Assembly: GCF_000516985.1 (NCBI RefSeq)
Contig: NW_006917095.1
Coordinates: forward strand, 1,617,077 to 1,681,076
Source: Pestalotiopsis fici W106-1
Taxonomy: Eukaryota; Ascomycota; Sordariomycetes; Amphisphaeriales; Sporocadaceae
DNA: 64,000 nucleotides
Direction: 5' to 3'
Shown here: positions 11,257-22,943 of the stretch, piece by piece
Numbering within the stretch: position 1 is the stretch's first letter
Layout: each line of letters opens with the position of its first letter
Notes under the pieces: generated by a model
The model's database searches: none
The model's input: only the letters and a program-made list of their open reading frames with translations
What the model was told of the DNA's origin: nothing
Made by a program: the position numbers and the translations under genes

Positions 11257-14040
11257 ATGGCGTCCGCCTCGACTCTTAATATGGCGACGGCGACCCCTAC
11301 AGAGCCCACACCGGCCGCCCCAACTCCCGTCGTCCGAAAATTCAAGGCTTCCGATCTCCCCTTGACGACAGCCACGCGAACAGCAATTGAAGGTCTTGCG
11401 CATAGTTTCAAGAAGCAGGGAGGCTATGATGCGATCCGCAAGCAAGTCTGGGACAAATTCGAGGCCAGTGTAAGTTGGAGCATGGTGCTCGGAGGCTTGA
11501 TATGCTACCATGAGCACCCCATAACTCTGATACTTTTTTGATAGGATTACGAGAACCAAGTAACGAAATCGATCCTTGGAGTTGCCGAAAAAGAATTGGA
11601 ACGCAATCCTTCACAACTCCTCACTCTTGATCGGCGCAAGGCCGCAGCCCTAATCGATGGAGCTCTTGACCGATCCGGCGTCTACCAGCAAGCGGAGGAG
11701 GTTATTGACCAGCTCATTGATGTAAAGGCTATCGAAAATCACATTCGCGGGCTGCGCACAGCGGATATTGGTGAAGAGGCTGCTCTTGCCGAGCAAGAGA
11801 AAGGATCTAAAACCGATCAGGACTATGCTCAGGAGAGCGCAGTTCGTCTACAGGACCGCGAACGCATCCGACGCATTCTCCGAGAGAAGGAGGAGCAGAT
11901 TGAGGAGGAGAAACGAAAGATCGAGCGCGAGGAGAGGAAACGCCGTGAACGCGAAGCTGAAAAGGCCGAAGCGAAGCGGCTGGAAGAACGAGACGCAAGA
12001 AGACGCGAGCGGGAGGCCAAAGATGCGGAGCGCGAAGTTCAACGACAAAAGGAACGAGATGAGCGAAGAGCTGCTAGGGAGAAGGAGCGCGAAGAACGTG
12101 AAAAGGAGAGAGAGGCCAGAATCCGCTCTCGCGACCAACGTCGGGAAAAACGCTCCCGATCCCGATCCAGAGATCGCCGAGATCGCGAAAGAAACCGTGA
12201 CCGTAGCCGCAGCAGAAGGCGGGATAGCCGCGAGCGAAGACGAAGAGACCGTTCACGTGAAGGCAGAGAACGGCACAGACCTGAAGAAGTCAAGAAAAGT
12301 CTGTCAAAGGAAGAGCTTGAGAGACTCGAGCGAGACGCGCTGGCAGATCTTCTGCGTGAGAGCAAGCGAAACGCCGAACCACAGCCAGAGATGGAGATTG
12401 ACGAGGCGCTTGCACCGCCTCCCAAGAAGACTAAGCCAGCATCTGCCATACAGCCCATCCGACGAGACTCGTCCAAGACCATGCCTGAAGGGAAAAGAGT
12501 AATCCCGACCTCCAAGACCGAATCCAAAGAAGCAGCCGCTGATTCGAAGGAGGCAAAGGAGACGAAGGACATCAAAGATACCAAGGCATCAACAAAAGAG
12601 ACTAAAGACACAAAGGCTTCTAGCGACAAGAATATAACCAAGGAGCCACCCAAAGTCTCCAAGACCTCAGCTTCTGGGGAAGAGCGACGTGGTAGTATCG
12701 CCACTTCTATCCGCGATGCGCCAGCTTCCCGCGATACCAGAAACCGTTCTCGTGACCGAGCAAGGGATGATGAGCGACGTGAGCGTAATCAAGATCAAAT
12801 TCGAGACCGAGATCGTGACCGTGAAGCCGAACGGCCACGCGACCGCGCCCGTGACTCTGAACGAGATCGGGAGCGAGACCGTGATCGTAATCGTGATCGC
12901 TCACGAGATCGGGACCGGGACAGAGATCAAGATCGGACTCGCGAGAGAGATGGCAGCCAATCTCGCCAGAGAGACAGAAGGGAAAGGAGTAGGTCCAGAC
13001 GCAGAGAGCGTAGTCGTACACCTCCGCGGCGGTTTGCTTATGAAAACAATTACCGCCCGGGAGAGGCTCGTACTCGAGAACGCAGCCCCTCTCGGCGCCG
13101 AGACGATCGGGATAGACGACCTCGTAGCCGCTCTCGGGATAGAAAGGAAAGAAGTCGAAGCCGACGTCGTGAGCGCAGCAGGTCACGTCTTCGCGACGAC
13201 CGAGATAGGCGTGACCGAGCGGATCGTCGGGAGAGGTCGCGCTCCCCGCGCGAGCGAGCTGAGAGGAAGGACAGGAGCCGGTCGCGTCTGCGCAACGAGC
13301 ATAGAGACCGGAGCCGATCTACTCGGAGAGCACGCAGCAAGGAACCCGACAAGGCTAGCGATCGTGCAGAGAAGACTCGTGATCGTCGTAGCAGGTCGCG
13401 CTCTCGCCCCACTACTGCGTCTAAGCAAGACGTCGTTGAAGTATGGAAAGTGGGCGAGATCAAGAAACGTGAGCAGGAAGCCAAGGCCTACTTAGCCGCT
13501 CAGCGTGAAGCCCGTCAGAAAGGTCTGCCTATTCCTGGCCTCGATGACAGACGTAGTACCAGCGAGCGATCCCCCGAAGCGAAACGCGCAGGACCCCAAG
13601 TAGGCGACGACATTGATCGCTACCGTCCCGGAGAAGATAGACGCAGAGATCGTGACCATGACCGCCCAGACGCCGATCGCGATCGCGACAGGGACCGAGA
13701 TGCAGACCGGGATCGAGATCGAGATCGAGCCCGGGAACGCCGGGCAAGAGATCACGATACCAGAGACGACCGCCGCGACAGAGACAAGGACCACGGTCGA
13801 GATGATAGACGAGAGAGACGGCGCAGCAGGAGCAGGAGCCGGAGTCGGCGCCGTGACCGTGACCGTGACCGAAGCCGAGAGCGAAGCCGAGAGCGCGACC
13901 GAGCGGATCGTGACCGGGACAGAGACAGAGACAGAGACAGAGATCGAAGAAGCAGACGCGAACGCAGCCCCGACGATAGGCGTGATAGAAGGGAGCGTAG
14001 TCGCAGTCGACCAAGAAGGCGCAGCCGAAGTCCGCGTTAA
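11257..14040 (+). CDS. shg1: BOD1/SHG1-domain protein (COMPASS component Shg1) with long RD/RS tail
   Basis: Shg1 is a subunit of the Set1/COMPASS histone H3K4 methyltransferase complex. Exons 11257-11469 and 11545-14040; intron 11470-11544 (75 nt, GTAAGT donor, GATAG acceptor); product 902 aa. The BOD1/SHG1 fold spans about residues 35-125: KFKASDLPLTTATRTAIEGL, GGYDAIRKQVWDKFEAS and LLTLDRRKAAALIDGALDRS. From about 150 on the protein is almost wholly low complexity: an E/R/K-rich helix (150-250), then RD, RE and RS dipeptide runs to the end, typical of nuclear speckle proteins. A K/T/D-rich linker (TKETKDTKASSDK) lies near 365. Budding yeast Shg1 is far shorter, so the tail is a filamentous-fungus elaboration; it may tie COMPASS to RNA processing (inference). 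Confidence 0.85.
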
Positions 14041-15711
14041 GGATGCTAGGGTTTTACGATTTGAGAGTTGTCATTCAAACAATGCAGCGCCCATTGCATG
14101 ATTATACTTGCCTGTCCGCTCGGCACGTTTGTGTACATCAGATCTGGACATTTCAGGTATTAATGACTTTTGCTTCTAGCGATGCTATAATATTGATGTA
14201 TGATGAAAGACGGTCACCGCATGTTCTTGTGTATGATGGAATGCATGGCTTAGCACACCGTCTTGAACGCAGGCTGCCATCGCAATGATACCCAGGCATT
14301 CGAACTGCCTCAAATTAGCACTTGATAGGAAAGAATATGTTATTAAATTGAGAGAGTCTATCTTCTTGCCGGTAACAAAAGTATGTGAAATACTTCAATT
14401 AATGCTCAGCCTTGTTAGTGATTTGAGCTGGCATCACATGCATAATGGAGATTTTATCAGCCTGGTCAGCAGGGAGAGTCAGGCAAAGTCCAATGGTAAA
14501 GTATGTCTCAGCCGCAATGTACGGTCAGCAAGATCTATCAGACTGTACGTAGTAGCAATCATAACAAAGGATTCTGGTTGGGTAGGCTGTGCTATGTTAT
14601 GACCTGACCCGAGTCATCCATGACGCACTGCCGCCAATGGGCCCTGCATCAGGGACCTTGGCCCGAAGGCGGCAGCTATTACAATATGCATGCTCGATCG
14701 GCGCTGTCGCTGGGGGTATGATTTATTTGGTTTCCAAAAATAAGAATTTATATTCATAAAAGCACGTGCCTATGGGAGAATGGCCAAGCATTTCAAAAGA
14801 GGCACAGTAGATCCCTTGAGGAGAATATAAAAAAGTTGAAACAATTGAGCGCAAAATGCATGGCCGAATGAGGGAGCTGAGTGGAAGCTGCATAATGGTA
14901 GGGCGAGAAAGACGAATGTTTCATTAGGCGCAAAGCGGTCCCTGTGAGGCCTGGGCAAGCCGCAGGAAGTCGGACCTGTCGAGCCAGTGTATGAGACGTG
15001 CAATGTGTAATGTAAGCTGACCCCAGAAGGGGGTTTGTGTTACCTTGATATACGAGTACCTTATGCATTCATATATCATACAAGGAAAACATTGAAGTTA
15101 TTCGGAAAACGGACCCTTATTTGATATTACTTTAATACTGTTGAACCGTACCCAAACTTGCAAGCGAACGCCATGTAAGTAATAGTATCAGTAGCAATTC
15201 CTCGGGCACGTTGGGAAAAGCATGTCGATCAATAGTGCACAATCCTGGGAACTGGGGTCAACGGGAGTGTTGGCAAGGGTTTCCTGGTCATGAAAAAGAC
15301 TCGCACATCTGCAGCGCCACTCACTTCATATGCCATGTCGTCCACTCAACCTGAATGTTGGAACCCGCCCCATCATTGCCGCCTGCTTAAAGAAGGGACC
15401 GAATGGGCCTGGGAGGATTGCAAGCTGAAGGATGATCGGTCCTCTTATTATTAGTGTATGTAGAAAGAAACCGGGAGCCGACAGCACTCAGAGCCCACCG
15501 ACGGACATGGATACCAGGCACAAATCATCACCCAGGGACCTTGCGCTTCATGTTTTAGGGCAGGCTGCAGTCCTGTCGCATGGTCGCTAGAGTGACCAGT
15601 GTTCTTCTTATTACACCCCGGCCACCAAAAGATGATGAGATGGCATGAGATGCGGCTCGATCTGCTTAAGCCAGAGCGTCCATGTGAGACAACAATTCAC
15701 CCCCCCCCCCC

Positions 15712-15811
15712 NNNNNNNNNNNNNNNNNNNNNNNNNNNNNNNNNNNNNNNNNNNNNNNNNNNNNNNNNNNNNNNNNNNNNNNNNNNNNNNNNNNNNNNNN
15801 NNNNNNNNNNN
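15712..15811. other. Assembly gap, exactly 100 N
   Basis: One hundred N directly after a run of 12 C (15700-15711). The round size marks a placeholder of unknown true length. The poly(C)/poly(G) run probably stopped the assembly. Confidence 0.95.
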
Positions 15812-16010
15812 TGGCCCTTTTTTTCCAATGTCGCGCATCGCTTACCCGTAGCGGCGGGCAAAGTGAGTCGTCGTCTCGCCGTCGTCGTTCCTTTATTTTT
15901 GCGACAACATTGAATACAGTAAGGTAATTACAGTCAGGAAGGTCCAAGGTGAGGTACATGGGTTAATGAAGACGTAAAAAGAGGTGGGCAAAATTTAGTG
16001 TTTAAATGTA

Positions 16011-16032
16011 CCTTGGGTAAGGTGACCCAAGG
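16011..16032. repeat. Perfect inverted repeat, 8-bp arms
   Basis: CCTTGGGT at 16011-16018 and ACCCAAGG at 16025-16032 around a 6-nt spacer. It lies about 1.5 kb before the EAR1-like ATG. It could be a dimeric factor site or chance. Confidence 0.5.
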
Positions 16033-17363
16033 CAATGCTCAACAAGGTAACCTCCGCTGGCTTCTTTCAACAAGAGTCAGCTGGATCAAGCAGCATTCTT
16101 TTTCTTTTCCCCCCATCACACCCATCACCAGATCGCCCAGGCCAGTCTAATCCCATCTTATCAATGCCTACTGGAAAAGTTGCGTAGGGACACACGGTAT
16201 TGGTCTGGTCTCCCTGTTGTTGTCAGGCTAAACTTTCGTCATCTGTCCCGCATCGTCTCCAACTCACTGTGCTTTGCTTCTTCTTTTTCCCGCCCTTGAA
16301 TGCTTTCTTTTGTTCCCCTGTCAAATTGATGTCTAGTAGAAGATTCCTTAATGTCAGGCCGCAACCTTTTCCAAGCTTCTTTATTCTTCATCTTCCTTGT
16401 CTTTCCGTAGATTTCCCCCATCTTCCTACCGAAGGAGAAAAAAAAAGTGACTGCTATTGTTGGATCGGATCACTCGGCTTGATTGGGTAACAAGCTACTT
16501 CTATTCTGGATCTCGCAGCCCGCATTGTCCATCTTTTGCGCGTCAGAGTACTGCTAGGTATTTTCAGAGGCCTGTGGGTTACGATGCGTTGTTACCATAG
16601 GTAGCAAAAAGGATCCCCCCAGGAAAAAAAAAGCACATGCACTTTTTTTTCCCCCTTGGGATCTCGACACAGGCAAGCCAAAACGATTTGACCCGAAACG
16701 AACCCTCGCAACTTGCTGGAGAAGTCCCGCAGTGGTGGTGTTGGTGGTGGTCCGAGAAGCTTTTCAAGAGAGAATTCTAAGTTTTCTCTATTAACTGGAC
16801 TTTACTCCAAAGCCAAAAAAGAAAAACCAAAAGCAGACAAACCTTTCTTCCTGTGGTCCCAGACTGCCACACGACTCCAACTCCACCTGCTGCACTGGCA
16901 TCCATCCACATGCAGACTGCCCAGACTGCGTGAGACTGGAGAACCGCCAGCTAGGTACGGGACGGTCAAGGTACATTAGGCCATCCAGCCAGCTAATAAG
17001 GTACCTTAACCAGCACAGCACAAGCGCTACAACGCAGCACAACACAGCCTTAGCTGCCCACCTACCTACCTACTCCATCCACAGTTCAGGTTCCAGAGTT
17101 CCCAGTCGTCCACACACACCAGACCGGCTTCTCCGACCCGCAAGTCGAATCAATTCCCATCTTCTCCTCCATCCAAACTCAATTATCTTCCAAATAACAA
17201 CACAAAATCCTCTTTCCCACATCTACGTATACCATCTTCTTGCTTTGCGCCCGAGGTCGACCCTCGCCACTTTCATTTTGCCATCTGCTCTTTTTCCTTC
17301 CGTATCCAACCCATCTCTAATCGTTTCGAGGCCGTCGCTCCTCGACCCAGCCTGTTACCCCGG

Positions 17364-17384
17364 ATGACAGGCACGAGACGGTGA
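17364..17384 (+). other. Short upstream ORF in the EAR1-like leader
   Basis: ATG followed by five codons and TGA, 122 nt before the main ATG, if the transcript starts upstream of 17364. No conservation can be judged here. Confidence 0.3.
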
Positions 17385-17506
17385 CGGCACCATTATCGCA
17401 CGATAGCGCCACTCGCCCTCAACACCACCACCACCAACCATCAACGAATCTTGATCGCGAACAACACCACCCATCCAGCATCGCAGCACCCGACGCTGCG
17501 ACGACT

Positions 17507-19136
17507 ATGTCGCTGAGTTCGCCCACCATGAACGGCGTCATCATTGGTCTCCTCTCCTCCTTTGGGTCCGCCATTCTGATTGCCTTGATCTTCCTGGTCA
17601 TCTACTTTTTCCGGTATACAACCTCCGGTCGCATCTTCCTCGATCGCATCGGACGTCCCGGTGAATACGATGACGAACAAGCATTTGCGAGGGAGGAGGC
17701 GGAGGCCCTGGAGACGATGGACGATATGCAGCGAACAGAATATCTGAGAGCAAAAGGTAGGAAGGATGCCTGTTGGCGGCCCCCGCTGCATTAACCCATT
17801 CCCATCCCCACTCGTCGTCAATGCACGCGCAACACCCAAAGACGAACAAGACTGACTCAATCCAACTCTAGCCTTTATTCAATCAAACCCGCCAGAGTCG
17901 GTCCAAACCGATATTTCCTTATCACAATATCTCGCCATCCAGGAGAAGGGCGTGTCTGCGTGGGAGTTTGAGCCAGAATTGGAAATCGCAAACTGCTTTG
18001 TCGAAGGCAGGACCGAGGTTGAGTTCTTTGATTCGGAATGTACTGTGCAGAGCAATTTGCCAGTGCCAAAGCAAAACGAGGTTTATTACTGGGAGGCCAA
18101 GATCTATGACAAGCCCGAAAACACCTTGCTGAGCATAGGCATGGCGACAAAACCGTACCCGTTATTCAGATTACCCGGTAGGTGTCGGAGGAAATTCTGT
18201 AAAGAAAACTCCACATGCTAACCTGCCATTACAGGATTTCACAAATACTCGGTTGCATACACTTCGACTGGTCACCGACGGTTCAACCAGCCGTTTAATG
18301 CGACTCCGTATGGACCAAGTATTGTTCAGGGTGATGTGATTGGCATTGGTTACCGACCCAGGACCGGCACTATTTTCTTTACGCGCAACGGCAAGAAACT
18401 GGAAGACGTTGCACACGGCCTCAAGACGCCCAACTTCTTCCCATCGATTGGTGCAAACGGTCCTTGCATTGTGCACGTCAATTTTGGACAGGCTGGTTTT
18501 GTCTTTATCGAGGCCAACGTCAAGAAATGGGGTTTGGCTCCCATGACTGGTAGTCTTGCACCACCGCCTCCTTATGGTAGCGAGCAGGGCAGCATTCTAC
18601 TTGAATCTGGTCGGAAGGATGGATACGTCGGATCGCCGGCTAGAGGTCACAGCTACTCGCAATCGGTACAGACTTTCAACCGAGGACCAACGCTGGACAC
18701 GGGCCATGCGAGAACGAGAAGTGGAAACTATAGGATATTGCCACCGACTAGTCCAGGCCCTCAGCGAAGTCCCACGGATATTTCCCTGGCTCAACTGGTG
18801 CCCAACGACGAGGCTGGCGAAGGTAGTAGCAGCCATGCCGCCAATACGACTGAGGAGCACGTGATTGATGTCGTCGGCCTTGGACTTCATGAGGCTGCCC
18901 ACCCACCACCCGAATACACCAGCCCGGAGTCATCAGATACTGAGGAATCCCGGAGCAGCTCGGAGAGTGACCGAGCGCCGCTCATCAGAACCACACGTAG
19001 CCGAGGAGCTTCAGCTGCAACAATCAGACCATCCAACTACAACCCACCGATCCCAAGTTACAGCGATGCCGTGCGTATGGGAGCTGGCCGAGATAGGAGT
19101 CGCAGCGACATTACTACGGGCCGTGGACGGAATTAA
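17507..19136 (+). CDS. ear1: EAR1/SSH4-like SPRY-domain membrane adaptor of Rsp5-type ubiquitin ligase
   Basis: Endosomal/vacuolar adaptors that bring membrane cargo to the NEDD4-type ligase Rsp5 for ESCRT sorting. Exons 17507-17756, 17872-18177 and 18235-19136; introns 17757-17871 (115 nt) and 18178-18234 (57 nt, GCTAAC branch); product 485 aa. One membrane segment near the start (VIIGLLSSFGSAILIALIFL, about 11-35). SPRY/B30.2 domain about 130-290: VYYWEAKIYDKPENTLLSIG, GDVIGIGYRPRTGTIFFTRN, FFPSIGANGPCIVHVNFG. The acidic/Ser-rich tail follows. Two PPxY motifs that would bind WW domains are visible: PPPY just after the SPRY domain and PPEY near residue 400, which fits the adaptor role well. 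The ATG chosen is MSLSSPTMNG; the frame is open further upstream only from GTG. Confidence 0.9.
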
Positions 19137-20535
19137 TGAAGCAGCGTCTTGTTTCAGAAAAGCGGCGGCGAGCCTATACATGCGTCTGGCGGCAATGGTG
19201 CTTTTTTGTTTTTTTCGAGGTGTGCTCAACCATGGGGAAGCGAGGTGCATTTTCATCAATCGTTTGATTAAATCATTGGGCAACGGCGTTCCGGCAAGGG
19301 GGAAATGGAAATGGAGCTCCGAAAGTTGATTAACTGTCGTTTATTTGGTTTAGAGGGAGACAATTTTTTCTGTGCGGGTGGGTTTACCGGCTTTATGATG
19401 ATACCTCGAGAACGATGCTGCGCCAGGCGAGACTGTCCTTGTTCCACAGCTATTACCTCCAACTGGCGAATGGGATTAGGATGGGAGAGAACGGATTGAT
19501 ACCACTCCTACTACATACAGCATTGGTACGATGAATACAATAGTATTTAAAATTTCCATGTCCTAAGAAAAATGTTCATGCTATATCATGAGTTGGGGAA
19601 ATACATAATCCCAAGGAATCGAATTGTACGACATATCAGGTCGTGACTTATTCTCACACTCTGATGGCTCAGAATTCGACTGTTGTCTGCTGCACATATC
19701 TCGTGACGGAATGTTCCTGCATGCTGCAAAAGGACAGTCAAAGCTAATCTAGACATGCCGTGATGATCGGCATCCAGCAGATTGCTTTTTCCCTCCATGT
19801 CAGTCTGAAACGGCACAGAGATCCGTCACGGGCACTACTTCGGGTACGCGCTGATCCTCTTTACTCGAAATTTGTGATGCGGACAAGATCTACAGTTCAT
19901 CCATCAAGGGAGACGTTGTGCTGATTTGCGGGCATTGGCATAAGTAATTCATTTTCTGTGGTGGTTTAGCAAGAATTCCTTGGTCAAGACAAGAGGTCGA
20001 GTTCAATACCAAGATGAAATCTTAGAAACATTCACATGACGGAATCAGAGAGCCATGCAAATCACGGCAGTGTTGCAATAAGTTACCACTACAAACTAAT
20101 GGAGAGATAAGTCACCATCAAACCACTTTGTGCAACGCAGCGCCCCGAAAGAGCCGAGGAAAATGTCAATACAAATGGGAAATGGAGGACCCACGTATGG
20201 ACCCTCCAAATTACATCACTTGGGACTGCAAAATAGAGGCGTGCGCCGCTTATCGGGGTTTGGAGAGATCCGTCCGGTTCTCTATTCCGTAAAGTGCCAA
20301 CCAACCCCACATTCGCCGACCTTGCAACTTCGGCTCGTGCCGCGCTCGCTCGCTCGGTCGCTACATACATACACTACACAGTATGTACGCCCATGGCCCA
20401 AAAAGTTGTCAAATCAACCATAAACAGACGGCGTAAACAAAAACAGCATAGCACAAATCTGCGCAAATTATTTGATACAATCACCAAAAGCAATCGATAA
20501 GGTCTTCTGTAGTAGAAGAGGGTCCATCAATCACA
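19137..20535. other. Intergenic region between EAR1-like and the small GC-rich gene
   Basis: 1.4 kb with no supported gene. The last 150 bp before 20536 contain ACATACATACACTACACAG and an AT-rich stretch that may be the promoter/leader of the next gene. Confidence 0.45.
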
Positions 20536-21103
20536 ATGGTACGTTTGAGGTCCCCCTTGTTCTTTTTCCTAGCTCGCGCAAGCAATATGGTATTCCCATG
20601 CGCATCTCGTCCACTTTTGTTCATAGAAATCCCATGACTTGTCTCACCACCCCCGAGCAATATCTTGTGCCTCTTGACCCAAAGCACACAAACTTCCTTA
20701 ATTCCCTTTGCTTACAAAGAGAGAAACACAGAATAAAGACTCATGCCACACGCAAATCCACCTGCACAGCCCGCGGCACGCGGACCTGTTTGAGGACTTC
20801 TGCGGCCCCCACGCCCGCCTCCCCGACGACGACGTCTGGGTCCCGCCCCAGCACCGCCCCGTCAACCCCGAGGACGAGGACGACGTGGTCCCCGACCAGC
20901 ACGCCGCCTTTGGCATCCAAAAGGCCACCCAGCGCACCCGCGAGCCCGCGTGGCGCGATCTGGGCCTCGCCGCCCTCATGCACAAGGGTCCCGGGGGAGC
21001 AGGTGGCGGTGCCGGAGGGAAGGGCGGTGGAGCGGCGGCGGGCGCTGGTGTCGGGGCCAAGGGTCCTGGGAATGGGGGCTTTGTTAGGGGTTTGCCGAGG
21101 TGA
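20536..21103 (+). CDS. Small GC-rich gene, function unknown; first coding exon may be ATG alone
   Basis: I do not recognise this protein. The coding evidence is strong in 20740-21103: nearly every third position is G or C, unlike the flanks, and the frame ends in TGA at 21103. Proposed model: exon 1 is only ATG (20536-20538), followed by a GTACGT donor and an intron ending at CACAG (20731; alternative CAAAG at 20719), then exon 2 from 20732. That gives 124 aa starting M-NKDSCHTQIHLHSPRHADLF. Visible features: LFEDFCGPHARLPDDDVWVP, an acidic patch NPEDEDDVV, DQHAAFGIQKATQRT, and a glycine/alanine-rich tail (GGAGGGAGGKGGG). No signal peptide or membrane segment. The 5' end is uncertain. Converges with Trs31. 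Confidence 0.55.
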
Positions 21104-21697
21104 TTGTGAGCGCATCGTGGAATGGTATGGGATGGAGGAATCATGTCGCTTGAGACATCATGTGGTGTTTGTTGCCTCGATCTCGGGGAAGAGAAGACGA
21201 AAGAAAAGAACAGCATCGACTTTAGTTTGCATTAAAGAGTCATGGCCAGTATCAGCTCAAGGGCAAAGGGAATCATGGCATGGCGTTGATGGCGTTTACA
21301 AGGTCGGCATAGTATGGATCTGTTACAGGGAAACGAACTGGTCATGGATATACCAAAAACAGTTCAGAAGCATTGCATTTTCTATTGCGCTAAACCATAT
21401 CCCGGGACATTATTCTTTCCCTCTAATTCATGTCATGTCTTGTGTGTGTGTTGTGTCTTTCGTGGCATGGGTATATCTTCCAGTCCATATATGCCAGCGT
21501 CTTCTCTGTAAAAGGGGGTAATTCTGTGCCACGAACTCGTGCGCTTTCCCCAACTGCCACTTAACACCATTGATCATTCATCTTTCCTTTTAATGGAAAT
21601 AGTATCGGTATAAGCCTTTGGTCAGGTGAAGAGTATTTTGCCTGCCTTCCATGGCCTCATCAATATGCCTTGCGCCCGCCCACTCCTCGCCTTTCCT
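21104..21697. other. Convergent 3' region
   Basis: 594 bp between the small GC-rich gene (+) and Trs31 (-). Nothing supported. Confidence 0.5.
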
Positions 21698-22539
21698 CTA
21701 GCTTTTGCCCAAGAAGCCCTCGCGCTCCATGACCTCGGGGGCAAACTTGACAAGAAAGACGGTACGGCCGGGCCACATTTCGCGACCTTCCTCTTCACCA
21801 GGCTGGCGGACAGTGTGGGCCGAGACGCGGGCCGCGAAACCGCTCCCGTCGCAGACGCCCTCGACGATGCCGGCCACGTAGGCGGCGCAGTTGAGCTGGT
21901 CCATGTTGCGCGGCACGCTGACGTAGCGGTTCACCAGGGGCTCATTGTCGATGATCATGTACTCGTCGGGCTTGGACGGGTCCGAGGACTTCTCGAGGCC
22001 GTCGGCCGCCCGGCCAAAGAGGTGCTGCCAGAGGTTCAGTTTGATAAAGTGCAGGAGCTGGATTATGGTCAGCGGCCGTGTCTGGGTTCGCGCCGGCTCG
22101 CGGTGCAGCAGGAGGTCGAGCAGTTTGAGGCCGATCGGGTGGCCGGCGGTGTTGAGTCTGTACGGGCGCAAAGCAGAGATTGAGATGTCAGTCAGGGGAC
22201 ATGGGTTGCAATTAAGCCGGTTTGGGTTCTTTAGGAGTATCGCAACGGGTAGATGTTGTTATAATTGATTGGTCGACCGAAATCATTCGTCAACTGTGGT
22301 TGAAGTGAAAAACCCATGACAACTCACCGCTTCTCGAGGTCCTGAATGCTTGCAATCTTGTTGGATGCATAGCCCACCATCTCAGAGAACAGGTACGCAA
22401 AGGCGGCGCCGCTGAGCTCGGCCGTCTTGGTTCGGTTCAACGGCCGGTGGTAGATGGTCTTGCCATTTGTCGGGTACCGTAGACCCGGCGCCTCTTTGCT
22501 CGAGCCGCCCGCCCCTTTTGCCGATTGGAAATTCGACAT
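21698..22539 (-). CDS. trs31: TRAPP complex subunit 5 (Trs31/Bet3-family)
   Basis: Core subunit of the TRAPP tethering complexes and Ypt1/Rab1 exchange factor at the Golgi. Exons 22539-22328 and 22157-21698; intron 22158-22327 (170 nt, GTGAGT donor, TACAG acceptor); product 223 aa. After a short polar start come KTAELSGAAFAYLFSEMVGY, GLKLLDLLLHREPARTQTRP, the typical LWQHLFGRAADGLEKS, EYMIIDNEPLVNRYVSVP, and NCAAYVAGIVEGVCDGSGF, ending in the FLVKFAPEVMERE strand-helix of this family. High G/C at third positions. It lies head-to-tail with the Pdr16-like gene on the same strand, 404 bp apart. Confidence 0.92.
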
Positions 22540-22943
22540 TGTTATGCTGATGTGTATTGTGGTTGCTAGGTAGGAGGGAGGGAGAGCTTCCCAATCGTCC
22601 TGGGCGCACCTTTGCAAGGGTCGGTAATGGATGGGTTGACGTTGGTTTAGTGTGGGGCCGCCCTATCTCACGCTACCTGACGCGGAACGCGCCCGCTGCA
22701 GTTAAGCTGTGGCCGGGGTGTGATAAGTTTGACGCTGTCCGGGGGTTGAGTTATATGCGGTACTTCGAAACGGTTGAAGGAATATTCAAAGTTTGCATTA
22801 GTTAGTCTCTAGTTGGCATTACGAGCATTGCTCTAAAAGTATACCCTTTTCACTCATGGAGCCTCCAGCGGTCTGTCTATCATATATATGTACATTTGTT
22901 CATGTGATTCATTTCCAGTTGGTGTAACTTGTCCATCATCTGT
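22540..22943. other. Spacer between Trs31 start and Pdr16-like stop
   Basis: 404 bp containing the Trs31 promoter and Pdr16-like 3' end (both minus). Two ACGCG words at 22679-22692 show that this motif also occurs near non-cell-cycle genes. Nothing else seen. Confidence 0.45.

Larger units (their letters stand above)
14041..17506. other. Gene-poor stretch with assembly gap and EAR1-like leader
   Basis: 3.5 kb with no supported gene. It holds the N gap (15712-15811), a perfect inverted repeat (16011-16032), repeated GGTAC/TACCT-type words (15930-17010) and, from about 16200, C/T-rich sequence typical of a long fungal 5' leader. A 6-codon upstream ORF (17364-17384) precedes the EAR1-like ATG. 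ORFs at 14043-14602, 14770-15068 and 16930-17367 have no homology I recognise. Confidence 0.5.

Noticed and set aside
12039..12704. Long antisense ORFs opposite Shg1 (also 13529-14014 and 12689-13495 in another frame)
   Set aside because: Shadows of RD/RE/RS repeat codons; repetitive low-complexity coding opens other frames by composition.
20472..21521. 349-aa plus-strand ORF overlapping the small GC-rich gene
   Set aside because: It starts without ATG and runs through the intron, exon and 3' flank in a frame giving Arg/Pro-rich noise; GC3 bias supports the other frame.
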